Positions 1 to 6,080 of a stretch of DNA of 32,624 bases are shown here, in pieces. The position numbers were made by a program, and so were the translations under genes. The stretch is from IMG/VR virus record IMGVR_UViG_3300010970_000048, positions 1-32,624 of that record. One strand, written 5' to 3'. The notes below the pieces were generated by a model. It searched no databases and was not told the DNA's origin. It worked only from the letters and a program-made list of their open reading frames with translations. The stretch is from a virus. Position 1 is the stretch's first letter. Each line of letters opens with the position of its first letter.

Positions 1-347
1 CTAAGTCCCATGTTTGTACAGGTAACCAGGTCAGCTGCCTTTATATGCTCAATGATTGGATCTGCATCATATTGGCCATACAGGATGTGCCAGGGATCTA
101 GATGCCAATAGTCATCAATGTCCAGGATCAGTTTGAATCCGTATTTCTCCCTGTAGGCTTTCAGCTGATCAATGTGGCAGCTAGGGATGTACCTATTCAC
201 TACCACCAGGTCATACTGTTCTGACAGGATCTCATCATTGATGGTGTCTGTAAAGAATGCAAATGACTTTTTCATGTAGTAGATAGGCATCATCAGTCTG
301 TGATAGCCCACCCCACTGTTCTGTTGTGTGATGACTAATATTCTCAT
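1..347 (-). CDS. Glycosyltransferase-like protein, N-terminal part (cut by window edge)
   Basis: An open frame starts with ATG at 345-347 and runs off the left edge after 115 residues. It begins MRILVITQQNSGVGYHRL, a beta strand and glycine-rich loop as in GT-B fold glycosyltransferases. It then has 'YDLVVVNRYIP' and a 'LILDIDDYWHLDP' block (about residues 73-85) of the kind seen in phage and Bacteroidota glycosyltransferases of the GT4 type. The catalytic C-terminal domain is outside the window. The ATG overlaps the stop of the 33-residue gene before it (ATGA), so the two are translationally coupled. It is the last visible gene of the early leftward operon. A role in modifying host surface sugars or phage DNA would be a guess. 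The family call is moderately sure; the specificity is unknown. Confidence 0.6.
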   Translation of the reverse strand, partial: MRILVITQQNSGVGYHRLMMPIYYMKKSFAFFTDTINDEILSEQYDLVVVNRYIPSCHIDQLKAYREKYGFKLILDIDDYWHLDPWHILYGQYDADPIIEHIKAADLVTCTNMGL

Positions 348-445
348 TTCAGCTTTTTGATTTGCATGGCCATGTCATAGATTATTGCAAATGCAAGTGC
401 AGACACAACAGCACAGATGCAAATAAAATAGATCGTGTTAATCAT
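344..445 (-). CDS. Small single-pass membrane protein (33 aa)
   Basis: This 33-residue frame fills the gap between the 100-aa gene (stop at 458) and the glycosyltransferase. Residues 4-24 form one hydrophobic segment (IYFICICAVVSALAFAIIY), followed by a short charged tail ending KKLK. The start lies 12 bases after the upstream stop, and the stop shares bases with the next start (ATGA), which is the normal packing in this operon and the main reason to believe it is a gene. No function is recognised. Confidence 0.5.
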   Translation of the reverse strand: MINTIYFICICAVVSALAFAIIYDMAMQIKKLK

Positions 446-457
446 AGTAGGCAGGTT

Positions 458-760
458 TTATTTCTTTCGTGTTTTCTTTGCTTTAGGTTGCACATCAATT
501 TGTGCAGTTTCCTGAACAGGTTGAACAGCTGGCTGTGCATTCACAACATTTGTCTCATAGTAGTTCATCAGCCTTTTCATCATGTCAAACGCACATCCAC
601 CACACCAGTAGGTCAGCACATACTGTGGATCTAAATACAGGTGATAAATGTGTTCGTACATTTGCAGCACCTCCATAGGTATCTGCCTGGTATAGCCCAG
701 TTTAACTGTGTCAAAATTTATTTTGTGCTTTTCAATAAAATCAATGTGATCCTGATTCAT
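458..760 (-). CDS. Conserved phage protein of unknown function (100 aa)
   Basis: A small soluble protein with a hydrophobic and aromatic middle. It has 'YVLTYWCGGCAFDMMKRL' at about residues 47-64, with a CxxC pair, and then a low-complexity Pro/Gln/Val tail that ends in a basic run (KAKKTRKK). I recall similar short proteins with a 'YWC..C..DM...L' core in Bacteroidota phages, without a known role. The CxxC could bind zinc or form a disulfide, but there is only one pair. It overlaps the upstream membrane-protein gene by 20 bases. ATG start at 760. Confidence 0.6.
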   Translation of the reverse strand: MNQDHIDFIEKHKINFDTVKLGYTRQIPMEVLQMYEHIYHLYLDPQYVLTYWCGGCAFDMMKRLMNYYETNVVNAQPAVQPVQETAQIDVQPKAKKTRKK

Positions 761-995
761 ATGCTTTGTTCATTAATGTTTTAAATAATACTGCCAGGAT
801 TGCTGATCCAAACATCACAATGATGATCTCAGTGACCTCTATAGGCAGCAGATAAAGTGCCAGTGCAGTCCATGCAGGCAGACACACCAGGCAGTTGAAT
901 GGTTTGAAATTCAGTTTCCATTTCAATGGGAATCTGCCCATCTCAATAAAATAGTAGCTGAATAGTGCTGATGCTAAAATGTTTAAAAGGATCAT
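741..995 (-). CDS. Two-to-three-pass membrane protein with CxxC motif (84 aa)
   Basis: Hydrophobic segments lie at about residues 2-18, 38-52 and 55-72. Between the first two is 'FKPFNCLVCLPAWTAL', a Phe-x-Cys-x-x-Cys-Leu-x-x-Trp arrangement found in small phage membrane proteins of the DUF1360-like type. The function is unknown. The start ATG overlaps the stop of the sigma-like gene (ATGA), so translation is probably coupled. It lies far from the lysis cassette, so I do not call it a holin. Confidence 0.6.
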   Translation of the reverse strand: MILLNILASALFSYYFIEMGRFPLKWKLNFKPFNCLVCLPAWTALALYLLPIEVTEIIIVMFGSAILAVLFKTLMNKAYESGSH

Positions 996-1693
996 ATTAC
1001 TTGTTTAATTTTTAGGCCTCCAATCTTTTTGATGCACACATCATCTTTGATCCTGCCCTCAACCTTTTCCCTGATAAATTCATTCACCTCATCAATGATG
1101 TCAATCAATGTGTCCATGTCTGTGTCTTTATTGATGTCAATGGTGACCTCCAGGCCAGCATGAATAAAGTTCCCTATCAGTTTTTGCTGTGTCATATCCT
1201 CTTTTCTAAGTGCTTTTGAAAGTTTCTTTTTAACCTTCGTTACAGTTTTAAATAGGGATCTGTAGGGAATTTGTGTGTCTCTGCTTAGTTTTAAAATGTT
1301 TTTGCCATTCTCTGCATAGTTTTCAAAGATGTTTTTCTCATACCAGTGCAACTCACCCATTGACTTTTTCAGCTTACCATCCATCACCTCATGCACATCT
1401 GACTGGTCATCTGCCCTTTCATAGTTGTCACAATACTCACCAAATGATTTCCTGAACATGTTGAAAAATGTGGATCTGTCACTCTTTGCCATGTTTAGCA
1501 TTGTCCTGACTATGAAGTATTTTAAATATCCGCTTGTCCACATGCCACACAGTCTTTCAGAATCCATCTCACACAGCACCAGGAATATTTCCTGTCTCAA
1601 ATCATCCTGTAATTCTACAGGCTGCATTTTACTGATGGCCTGGTTGATGTCCTTATCCTGGTACATCTGTGTGATGATAGTATCTTTTTTCAT
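992..1693 (-). CDS. Sigma-70-like phage transcription regulator
   Basis: A 233-residue protein with a sigma-factor layout. A region-2-like helical block spans about residues 25-82 ('LQDDLRQEIFLVLCEMD', then 'LKYFIVRTMLNMAKSDRSTFF'). A region-4-like helix-turn-helix lies at about 115-162 ('LHWYEKNIFENYAENGKNIL' followed by a basic helix), and an acidic coiled-coil-like tail follows. Proteins of this pattern in Bacteroidota phages are annotated as sigma factors. The frame is open back to 1762, but I chose ATG at 1693 because it overlaps the nuclease stop as ATGA, whereas the longer form would overlap that gene by 73 bases. At the end of the early operon and heading toward the terminase, it is a good candidate for the late-gene switch; this is inference. 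Confidence 0.65.
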   Translation of the reverse strand: MKKDTIITQMYQDKDINQAISKMQPVELQDDLRQEIFLVLCEMDSERLCGMWTSGYLKYFIVRTMLNMAKSDRSTFFNMFRKSFGEYCDNYERADDQSDVHEVMDGKLKKSMGELHWYEKNIFENYAENGKNILKLSRDTQIPYRSLFKTVTKVKKKLSKALRKEDMTQQKLIGNFIHAGLEVTIDINKDTDMDTLIDIIDEVNEFIREKVEGRIKDDVCIKKIGGLKIKQVI

Positions 1694-2049
1694 AGGGTTG
1701 GGTTTGTCCATTCTTTGATGCACACCATTCCATTTTCCTCTGTTGCTATCAGGCATTGGCATCCTGATGTTTTTGCTCTATTCATGAAATTGATTTGATC
1801 CTGGCTCATCCTGTCATTGATTGTTTTGACCTCACAGTATACAGCCACACCAGTAAATTTGTGGAATCCTATGATGTCAGGTACACCTTTCAGGCCAGTG
1901 AATGTTCGGCCTCTCACAGCTAGGTTGTTTTGCCTCCATACAAAACACATCCTGGTTTCCAGGATCTTCATGGCAGTGTTTGTGATTTGTGATACTGTCA
2001 ATTCTTTCATAGGATGTTTCAAATATGTTTCTATGTTCTGATAGTACAA
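1690..2049 (-). CDS. VRR-NUC family nuclease
   Basis: A single-domain protein of 119 aa with the PD-(D/E)xK signature of VRR-NUC enzymes: G55-V-P57-D58 ('LKGVPDIIGF'), then E73-V-K75 ('VYCEVKT'), then Q85 in 'MSQDQINF'. Stand-alone VRR-NUC proteins are common in phage replication regions and are thought to be junction-resolving or structure-specific nucleases, filling the place of RusA. The frame starts with TTG at 2049, 9 bases after the upstream stop. The first ATG is at 2010 and would give 106 aa with all catalytic residues kept. The stop overlaps the sigma-like start. Confidence 0.75.
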   Translation of the reverse strand: MYYQNIETYLKHPMKELTVSQITNTAMKILETRMCFVWRQNNLAVRGRTFTGLKGVPDIIGFHKFTGVAVYCEVKTINDRMSQDQINFMNRAKTSGCQCLIATEENGMVCIKEWTNPTL

Positions 2050-2058
2050 AATATTTTA

Positions 2059-2682
2059 CTAACTTTTTTTAGCTGATTCCTGCATGTAGTTTTTCATGGC
2101 ATTTCTGAACTGATCTTTTTCACTGGTCACATCATCACTGGATCTGTTTTGATCACCACTGGATTTGAATTGTGCATTCTGTTCATCTTTAAATCTTACA
2201 TACTGCCTGTGCCTTTCATCCCTGTAATTTTCTAGCATCTCAAAAAATGTAGGTATGTCCATACGGTCATACACTTTGCCATACTTAGCTTTGACCATAC
2301 CATCTAGGAAAAGCATGACATCCTCAAATGCCAGCTGATCCTCATTGGCTGAATCAATCAGCTGCAATGACAGTTCCATCACCTGGTCTGCATTCATACC
2401 TACCCTCAGGTTGAAATTTGATAAAGCCTTATTGATGGCTTTGGCTAGGATGGCAGATACTTTATCCATGCCGTATGTATTCACCAGCCCAGGCAATCTG
2501 TCTTTGACTGGGATCTGTTGGATGACCATCATTGGCAATGGCTCTCCCTTTTCTTTCCACCTGCACATTTCATTGAATACCTGTCCTGTGCTACCTACTG
2601 CCAAAGCGTTTAGCAAATGCCTCGTGTAGTTGTTGGTCTGTGATATGGCTAGATCTTGCCTGGTTTGTTTTTGCAGTTCCAT
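2059..2682 (-). CDS. Replication-region protein of unknown function (207 aa)
   Basis: A helical, soluble protein following the replication initiator. It carries a conserved-looking stretch at about residues 98-165 ('MNADQVMELSLQLI', 'FEDVMLFLDGMVKAKYGKVY', 'LENYRDERHRQYVRFKDEQN') and a polar, probably disordered C-terminus. I recognise the pattern from Bacteroidota phages, where it follows the initiator gene; its place would suit a helicase loader, but no Walker motif is present. ATG at 2682 has the A-rich upstream sequence typical here but overlaps the initiator gene by 92 bases; the next ATG is at residue 39, after the overlap. Confidence 0.6.
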   Translation of the reverse strand: MELQKQTRQDLAISQTNNYTRHLLNALAVGSTGQVFNEMCRWKEKGEPLPMMVIQQIPVKDRLPGLVNTYGMDKVSAILAKAINKALSNFNLRVGMNADQVMELSLQLIDSANEDQLAFEDVMLFLDGMVKAKYGKVYDRMDIPTFFEMLENYRDERHRQYVRFKDEQNAQFKSSGDQNRSSDDVTSEKDQFRNAMKNYMQESAKKS

Positions 2683-3325
2683 TGTTTTCAGTTTTTAATT
2701 CAAAAAATCCTTTCCATCCTTTTGCCATTGATTGCATGATGATCTTGATGGCAACATCCTCATGTCCATCTGATAGTTTCACCAGTTCATTCAAACTGGC
2801 TTGCTCAGATCCAGCTGACTTGAATTTGAATTTGTGATCCTGGGATTTGTAGTCTTTCCAGGTTTCCCAATAGTCTATGAATTTTGCAGATGTCCAGGGT
2901 ATTGTGATTTCAATTTTTGGTTTTGCTTTTTTTCCATTTTTACTTTCATCTTTATTTTCATTTTCATTTTCATTTTCATTTTCATTTTCCATATGTGGTG
3001 ACATATGTTTTTCATATGTAGATGATATGATTGTTTTTTTACTAATTCTGTTAGCTTTTCGGCTATCAGTGAAGTTTCTCCGCTTGTTGATCTCATCTTC
3101 TACTCTTTGGTTGAAGTACAAACCATTGTCATCTTTTTTGAATTTTGCGAAAATGTCGGCATCATATGTTTTACATATGTGCAACATATGTTTCTCACTT
3201 AGCCTGCCATGTAGGTGCTGCATACATAACAGTCTGATATACTTTCCAACTTGCTCATCAGACATGAAAGCCACGCCTGTGATGAAGTCACTGGAATAAA
3301 ATAGGAATGCTGGATCTTTTGCCAT
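2591..3325 (-). CDS. Putative phage replication initiator (DUF1376-like N-terminus)
   Basis: This 244-aa protein has an N-terminal domain (about residues 1-95) of the 'MAKDPAFLFYSSDFITG', 'SDEQVGKYIRLLCMQHLHG' type found in phage replication proteins. A linker follows with an Asn-Glu repeat (about residues 113-124) and Lys-rich sequence, then a C-terminal helical domain (about 140-244). This initiator-linker-loader layout resembles phage O and DnaD-like proteins. The DNA for the linker and for residues 45-55 carries six CATATGT boxes (see the repeat entries), as expected if the origin lies inside the initiator gene. A terminator-like leader RNA sits directly before the ATG. The replication role is inferred from family resemblance and position. 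Confidence 0.7.
   Translation of the reverse strand: MAKDPAFLFYSSDFITGVAFMSDEQVGKYIRLLCMQHLHGRLSEKHMLHICKTYDADIFAKFKKDDNGLYFNQRVEDEINKRRNFTDSRKANRISKKTIISSTYEKHMSPHMENENENENENENKDESKNGKKAKPKIEITIPWTSAKFIDYWETWKDYKSQDHKFKFKSAGSEQASLNELVKLSDGHEDVAIKIIMQSMAKGWKGFFELKTENNGTAKTNQARSSHITDQQLHEAFAKRFGSR
2954..2989. repeat. Hexamer tandem repeat (ATTTTC x6)
   Basis: Six perfect copies of ATTTTC (GAAAAT on the coding strand) encode the alternating Glu-Asn stretch in the linker of the replication protein. The repeat directly abuts the first CATATGT box at 2990. A six-base unit keeps the reading frame, so copy number can vary without breaking the gene. It is A+T-rich with strand-asymmetric purines, as expected of an easily melted element next to an origin. 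Confidence 0.85.
2990..3191. repeat. Iteron-like CATATGT boxes, putative replication origin
   Basis: Six CATATGT boxes lie within 202 bases, in two triplets: 2990-2996, 3002-3008, 3013-3019 and 3163-3169, 3174-3180, 3185-3191. Start-to-start spacing within triplets is 12, 11, 11 and 11 bases, about one helical turn. Flanks are often A-rich, and the core CATATG is its own reverse complement. The spacing moves each box to a different codon phase in the replication gene (for example read as His-Met, His-Ile-Cys and Thr-Tyr), so DNA is conserved rather than protein. The array resembles origin iterons such as those in the lambda O gene. CATATG elsewhere in the window is sparse. Confidence 0.65.
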
Positions 3326-3330
3326 AGGTT

Positions 3331-3367
3331 AAAAAAAAAGCCCCAGTGTAGTGGATTACAAAGGGGC
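3331..3367 (-). terminator. Terminator or attenuator just before the replication gene
   Basis: A GCCCC/GGGGC stem (3340-3344 with 3363-3367) is followed on the minus strand by nine T (3331-3339), and the replication gene ATG lies 5 bases further on. Transcripts coming from the HTH gene at 3739-3473 or starting near 3421 would meet it before the gene, so readthrough must be allowed or regulated. Confidence 0.6.
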
Positions 3368-3416
3368 AGGTTAGATACTAACCAATAAACTCAGAATATC
3401 ATCCACTATATTCTGA
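3331..3416 (-). ncRNA. Structured leader RNA with complementary hairpin loops before the replication gene
   Basis: Read on the minus strand, three hairpins follow each other. H1 (3391-3416) is a perfect 9-base-pair stem TCAGAATAT/ATATTCTGA with loop AGTGGATG. H2 (3369-3383) is GGTTAG/CTAACC with a three-base loop. H3 (3340-3367) is GCCCC/GGGGC with a probable inner GTA/TAC stem and apical loop ATCCAC, followed by nine T. The H1 loop contains GTGGAT, exactly complementary to the H3 loop, so a loop-loop (kissing) contact is possible. A promoter-like sequence lies just upstream. It could be an attenuator of the replication gene or a small separate RNA. No known RNA family is recognised. Confidence 0.55.
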
Positions 3417-3427
3417 CCTTAACTTTG

Positions 3428-3459
3428 TAAATATGTTTTAAAGTTTTGAAACTACCAAA
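3428..3459 (-). promoter_or_regulatory. Possible promoter for the leader RNA and replication gene
   Basis: A TTTG box (3456-3459 on the minus strand, within TTTGGTAGT) is followed after 20 bases by CATATTTA, a partial match to TAnnTTTG. The TTTGGTAGT block is shared with the clearer promoters at 5900-5930 and 9171-9201. A start near 3421 would put the first leader hairpin at the very 5' end of the RNA. The -7 match is weak. Confidence 0.35.
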
Positions 3460-3472
3460 CAAAGTTTTGATG

Positions 3473-3739
3473 TCAGCCCAAAAAAATAGGCCTCCAAAAG
3501 TTTACAGTCCTGCCAGTCTCAAAGTCCTTTCCTCTGAATGCAAACTGAATCCTGCCAGCCTCAATCAGTTCACCTCTCCTGGGTGTTACTCTGTTGATCG
3601 GCCAGGCCAGGTGTTCTGCAATCTGATGGTCACAGCATGTGCCTAGTTCAGTGATGGCCTCCAGGACAGTCTGTTGCTTTTTGTTAATGTTTTTCTGTGC
3701 CTCCTGGAATGCAGGCAGGCTGGTTTGGTAGTCATACAT
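3473..3739 (-). CDS. Winged-helix DNA-binding protein (88 aa)
   Basis: Residues 20-80 read as a winged helix-turn-helix. The first two helices are in 'QQTVLEAITELGTCCDHQIA', then 'INRVTPRRGELIEAGRI' fits the recognition helix and the turn into the wing, with wing strands 'IQFAFRG' and 'TVNFWRP'. This matches small MarR-like proteins in Bacteroidota phage early regions. It may regulate the replication operon, since it is the gene directly before the leader RNA; that is inference. ATG start at 3739, with one base between it and the preceding gene's stop codon. Confidence 0.6.
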   Translation of the reverse strand: MYDYQTSLPAFQEAQKNINKKQQTVLEAITELGTCCDHQIAEHLAWPINRVTPRRGELIEAGRIQFAFRGKDFETGRTVNFWRPIFLG

Positions 3740-3740
3740 A

Positions 3741-3923
3741 TTACATGTCTAATAGGATGGTGATATAATAAAGATTTGGTTTTGAATGGTCACAGATTTC
3801 TTTAAACTGTTTCATGTATTGTTTCATTTCATATCTTTTAAAAAATTTCTGATCCCTTATCATCCTGTCATTTTTATACAGGCAAATGACACCCCTGACC
3901 TCTTTGTCTTTTAGTCTTTTCAT
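3741..3923 (-). CDS. Small basic protein of unknown function (60 aa)
   Basis: A very basic 60-residue protein (many Lys and Arg in the first 45 residues) with a hydrophobic end 'LYYITILLDM'. No family recognised. It lies between a hairpin at 3939-3962 and the winged-helix gene, with tight spacing at its 3' end, and starts with ATG at 3923. Confidence 0.45.
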   Translation of the reverse strand: MKRLKDKEVRGVICLYKNDRMIRDQKFFKRYEMKQYMKQFKEICDHSKPNLYYITILLDM

Positions 3924-3928
3924 AGTTT

Positions 3929-3962
3929 AAAAAGTAAAGCCCAGCACTGTAATATGCTGGGC
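3929..3962 (-). terminator. Hairpin with T-rich tail after ssb
   Basis: GCCCAGCA (3939-3946) pairs perfectly with TGCTGGGC (3955-3962) around an 8-base loop. On the minus strand it is followed by TTTACTTTTT. It lies 7 bases after the ssb stop and 15 before the next start, so it would end or reduce transcription after ssb. Confidence 0.65.
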
Positions 3963-3969
3963 TAATTGA

Positions 3970-4290
3970 TTAAAATGGCAGGTCATCATCTACAATCACT
4001 GCATCCTCAACAGGTGCAGCTGGTGCAGACTTTTTCACTGGTACATTTGCACTCTCTGTCTGTTGCTTTGCCTCAACAAATTTCAGGTTGCCCACATACG
4101 TTTTTTTCTCTTTGGCCTCTCTTTCCTCTTTGGTTTGTCCAACCTGGATGCTGCCATTGTTGTTGTACTGATCAGGCTCATCATTCAACCATACGTTGAT
4201 GTTTAGATACTTTTTACCTGATTTTGCCTCCCAAATTTTGTCCTTTGGGATGTCTGATAGGCAGATGCTGCCTGTTAGCAATTTGCTCAT
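3970..4290 (-). CDS. ssb: Single-stranded DNA-binding protein
   Basis: A 106-aa protein beginning MSKLLTGSICLSDIPKDKI, with OB-fold-like strands ('KKYLNINVWLND', 'TYVGNLKFV'), a Pro/Ala-rich linker and the acidic tail DDDLPF. That tail is the classic SSB C-terminal peptide used to recruit partner proteins. I know this compact form from Bacteroidota phages next to erf genes. The frame is open to 4383, but that would overlap the upstream gene; ATG at 4290 lies 7 bases after its stop and starts the conserved sequence. It should coat single strands during replication and Erf-driven annealing. Confidence 0.8.
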   Translation of the reverse strand: MSKLLTGSICLSDIPKDKIWEAKSGKKYLNINVWLNDEPDQYNNNGSIQVGQTKEEREAKEKKTYVGNLKFVEAKQQTESANVPVKKSAPAAPVEDAVIVDDDLPF

Positions 4291-4297
4291 GTTTGTT

Positions 4298-4735
4298 TTA
4301 TTTAGGGATTTGAATTTTGAATGTTGATGTGCTGGTCTTGATCGGCAAATCACCTTTGTGATATGTCCTTTCATGATCCTCAATGGCTTTCTGTTTTTCC
4401 TTTAGTTCAGCAATTTGCTGATCCAGTTCTGACCACCCAGGTAGATGGCTGTAGTCATATTTGATGCTGGTCATCTCTGACACCTGCACACCATTGATCT
4501 CAGCTTTCATCTTTGGATGTTTGCCCAGTTCATCCATCACATCACTGCTGATTTTCTCTTTGACCATCTTTGTCAATGTCTCCATTGCATTCAGTCTGAT
4601 CACAGCATCCAGTGGATTGATGTAGCCATCTTTCACCTGTTCTGCAATGGCCTCAGCCATCAGATCCAGGCCAAATTTGGTAGGGGCAATTTCCCCTACC
4701 TTAATGTCATCAAGATTAATTTTTTCTAATTGCAT
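4298..4735 (-). CDS. Recombination-region protein of unknown function (145 aa)
   Basis: A soluble protein lying between erf and ssb. The N-terminal half is helical ('LDLMAEAIAEQVKDGYINPL', 'RLNAMETLTKMVKEKI'). Residues 88-122 ('KYDYSHLPGWSELDQQIA' and the following Lys/Glu helix) look like a short coiled coil. Proteins with this 'YDYS...W..L' pattern are common in the same spot in Bacteroidota phages, and their function is not known to me. It overlaps erf by 20 bases, and its position suggests an accessory recombination role. Confidence 0.6.
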   Translation of the reverse strand: MQLEKINLDDIKVGEIAPTKFGLDLMAEAIAEQVKDGYINPLDAVIRLNAMETLTKMVKEKISSDVMDELGKHPKMKAEINGVQVSEMTSIKYDYSHLPGWSELDQQIAELKEKQKAIEDHERTYHKGDLPIKTSTSTFKIQIPK

Positions 4736-5366
4736 CTTTTTTAGTTGTAAAGTGTGATTTAAGTTTGTTATCCTCTACCAGCTTTGCATTGACATGATAC
4801 AATGTGTTCAGCTGTCCTATGCTCTCACAGCTGTCCAGTACCATCAACAGGTCATCAGGTGTGGTGTATGTTTTCCTGGCCAACAGATCAACCTCAGATG
4901 GCTGTGGCTCTGCCTTTGGTTTGACCTCATGTGTCTCATACTCTGTGTCCAGCTTTTCCTCTGTAGGGATCAGAAACATTTGCATCAATGCATATTTCAA
5001 TGCAGTGGACATGGCTTTGTTTGTAGACTTGTCACCGCTGTCCATAGCCTCACCCTCCAGGACAGATTCAATGAATGATCCATCAGTGGTGAAAAATTTA
5101 AACTGGCATTTGGCAATGGTGTAGATTAGCACACCACCTTTTGCTGTCTGCCTTTCCTCTCTCTTAGATTCCAGGACATTGCTGGTGATGAATACTGCAT
5201 TTTTTTTGAACAGTGGCTGCAAAGCATTGTACATGTCATCAATGCCTCTGAATGAATAGCCCTGTGCTTGATTCTTTTTGTTTTTACCAATGGCCTCAAT
5301 TTCCTGCATGATTGCATTGATGGCCATGTAAATGTTGTTTTGTGTCATTGCTTTAGTTGTTTTCAT
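4716..5366 (-). CDS. erf: ERF-family single-strand annealing protein
   Basis: This 216-aa protein carries the ERF family core. It has 'YMAINAIMQEIEAIGKNKKN' at the start, 'GYSFRGIDDMYNALQPLF' (about residues 36-53), and the diagnostic 'GDKSTNKAMSTALKYALMQM' (about 112-131) ending 'FLIPTEE'. ERF proteins anneal complementary single strands in phage recombination and genome circularisation. The C-terminal third is Pro/Glu-rich, then helical. It sits with ssb and the VRR-NUC nuclease in one early operon, a usual phage recombination set. Its end overlaps the next gene by 20 bases and its start overlaps the gene before by 14. Confidence 0.9.
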   Translation of the reverse strand: MKTTKAMTQNNIYMAINAIMQEIEAIGKNKKNQAQGYSFRGIDDMYNALQPLFKKNAVFITSNVLESKREERQTAKGGVLIYTIAKCQFKFFTTDGSFIESVLEGEAMDSGDKSTNKAMSTALKYALMQMFLIPTEEKLDTEYETHEVKPKAEPQPSEVDLLARKTYTTPDDLLMVLDSCESIGQLNTLYHVNAKLVEDNKLKSHFTTKKDAIRKN

Positions 5367-5553
5367 TTATGATTGTGTTTATTGGTAGTATTGTGCTTTT
5401 TACATATCCAGCTGTCTTAAAGCATTTGACCACATCCTGGATGGTCATCACAGCCACTGGGCTGTAGATCATGGCATCAATCAGTTCACCCAGCAGTTGA
5501 TGTCTTTCCTGTGGCACTAGGTCACACCAGGTAGGTAGTTTAGTTTCTAGCAT
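5353..5553 (-). CDS. Small early protein (66 aa), unknown function
   Basis: A 66-residue protein with a helical core, 'PQERHQLLGELIDAMIYSPV', and a C-terminal strand near 'STILPINTII'. I have a recollection of similar short proteins before phage erf genes, but no function is known to me. It overlaps its neighbours by 14 bases on both sides, which supports its being real. Confidence 0.5.
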   Translation of the reverse strand: MLETKLPTWCDLVPQERHQLLGELIDAMIYSPVAVMTIQDVVKCFKTAGYVKSTILPINTIINENN

Positions 5554-5875
5554 ACTCAGCTGTGATTTTGGTGATTGAATTTTTGATGTCTTTGAATGGA
5601 TCTACAAAGTGAATGAGAATGTAGGTGTAGATGTCATGGGCAATGTACTGCTGTGACATGTCCCAATACTGATCCAGTGTGTATGTGCCTGATTCCTGGC
5701 AATGTTCACCAGTGTGATCTGACCAGTCATGCACCCAGTTCAGTCTGTCTGTCCTTTCCAGCCAGGCCTCAAATTTGGACAATGGGATTTCACATGTGTT
5801 GTTTTCCAATTCTACAGTCAAAGAATTTATATTCCTGTCTGTAATAAAATCAATGATTTCAAAAAGTGTTTTCAT
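5540..5875 (-). CDS. First gene of the erf operon (111 aa), unknown function
   Basis: An acidic, Trp/His-rich soluble protein with 'LSKFEAWLERTDRLNWVHDW' near its middle and an amphipathic C-terminal half. It is not recognised. It is the first gene after the promoter at 5900-5930, leaving a short leader of about 20 bases, and it overlaps the next gene by 14 bases. As the first product of an early operon it could act on host functions, but nothing in the sequence shows it. Confidence 0.5.
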   Translation of the reverse strand: MKTLFEIIDFITDRNINSLTVELENNTCEIPLSKFEAWLERTDRLNWVHDWSDHTGEHCQESGTYTLDQYWDMSQQYIAHDIYTYILIHFVDPFKDIKNSITKITAEYARN

Positions 5876-5899
5876 AGTTGTGTCGGTTAAATGACACTG

Positions 5900-5930
5900 C
5901 TAAAATAGTAAAACATTTTATACTACCAAA
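5900..5930 (-). promoter_or_regulatory. Bacteroidota-type promoter with internal palindrome (early operon)
   Basis: On the minus strand, TTTG (5927-5930) is followed by 19 bases and TATTTTAG (one mismatch to TAnnTTTG). Between the boxes lies TAGTA-N10-TACTA (5906-5925). The whole element matches the promoter at 9171-9201 in 26 of 31 bases. A direct repeat CCAAAC (5926-5931 and 5937-5942, 11 bases apart) overlaps the -33 box and matches the half-site of the repressor-region palindrome. It probably drives the 5875-to-ssb operon under repressor control. Confidence 0.65.
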
Positions 5931-5959
5931 CTATTTCCAAACTTTTTTTTGAAATGTTT

Positions 5960-5987
5960 AAAAAAAGGGCAGACATCACATCTGCCC
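5960..5987 (-). terminator. Rho-independent terminator after the first early genes
   Basis: GGGCAGA (5967-5973) pairs with TCTGCCC (5981-5987) around a 7-base loop, followed on the minus strand by seven T (5960-5966). It separates the excisionase-like gene and its 26-aa partner from the next early operon, which has its own promoter directly downstream. Confidence 0.85.
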
Positions 5988-5999
5988 ATTGATGGTTTT

Positions 6000-6080
6000 T
6001 CAGTCATCTTTTCCTGCTGAAAGTAGTGCGGTCACAAAGAATCCAAACAGTACACCTGCCATAAAAATTAAGTACATCAT
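6000..6080 (-). CDS. Micro-membrane protein (26 aa)
   Basis: A 26-codon frame starts with ATG at 6080, overlapping the stop of the HTH gene as ATGA, and ends 13 bases before the terminator stem. The product is one hydrophobic helix (MYLIFMAGVLFGFFVTALLS) with a charged tail AGKDD. The coupling and exact fit before the terminator argue that it is translated. The function is unknown. Confidence 0.5.
   Translation of the reverse strand: MMYLIFMAGVLFGFFVTALLSAGKDD

Noticed and set aside
2954-3191. CRISPR array
   Set aside because: Repeats are 6-7 bases, with no long direct repeats or unique spacers and no cas genes.
2877-3299. 140-aa plus-strand frame opposite the replication gene
   Set aside because: Phe/Ser-rich because it reads the complement of the Glu-Asn repeat; a shadow of the real gene.
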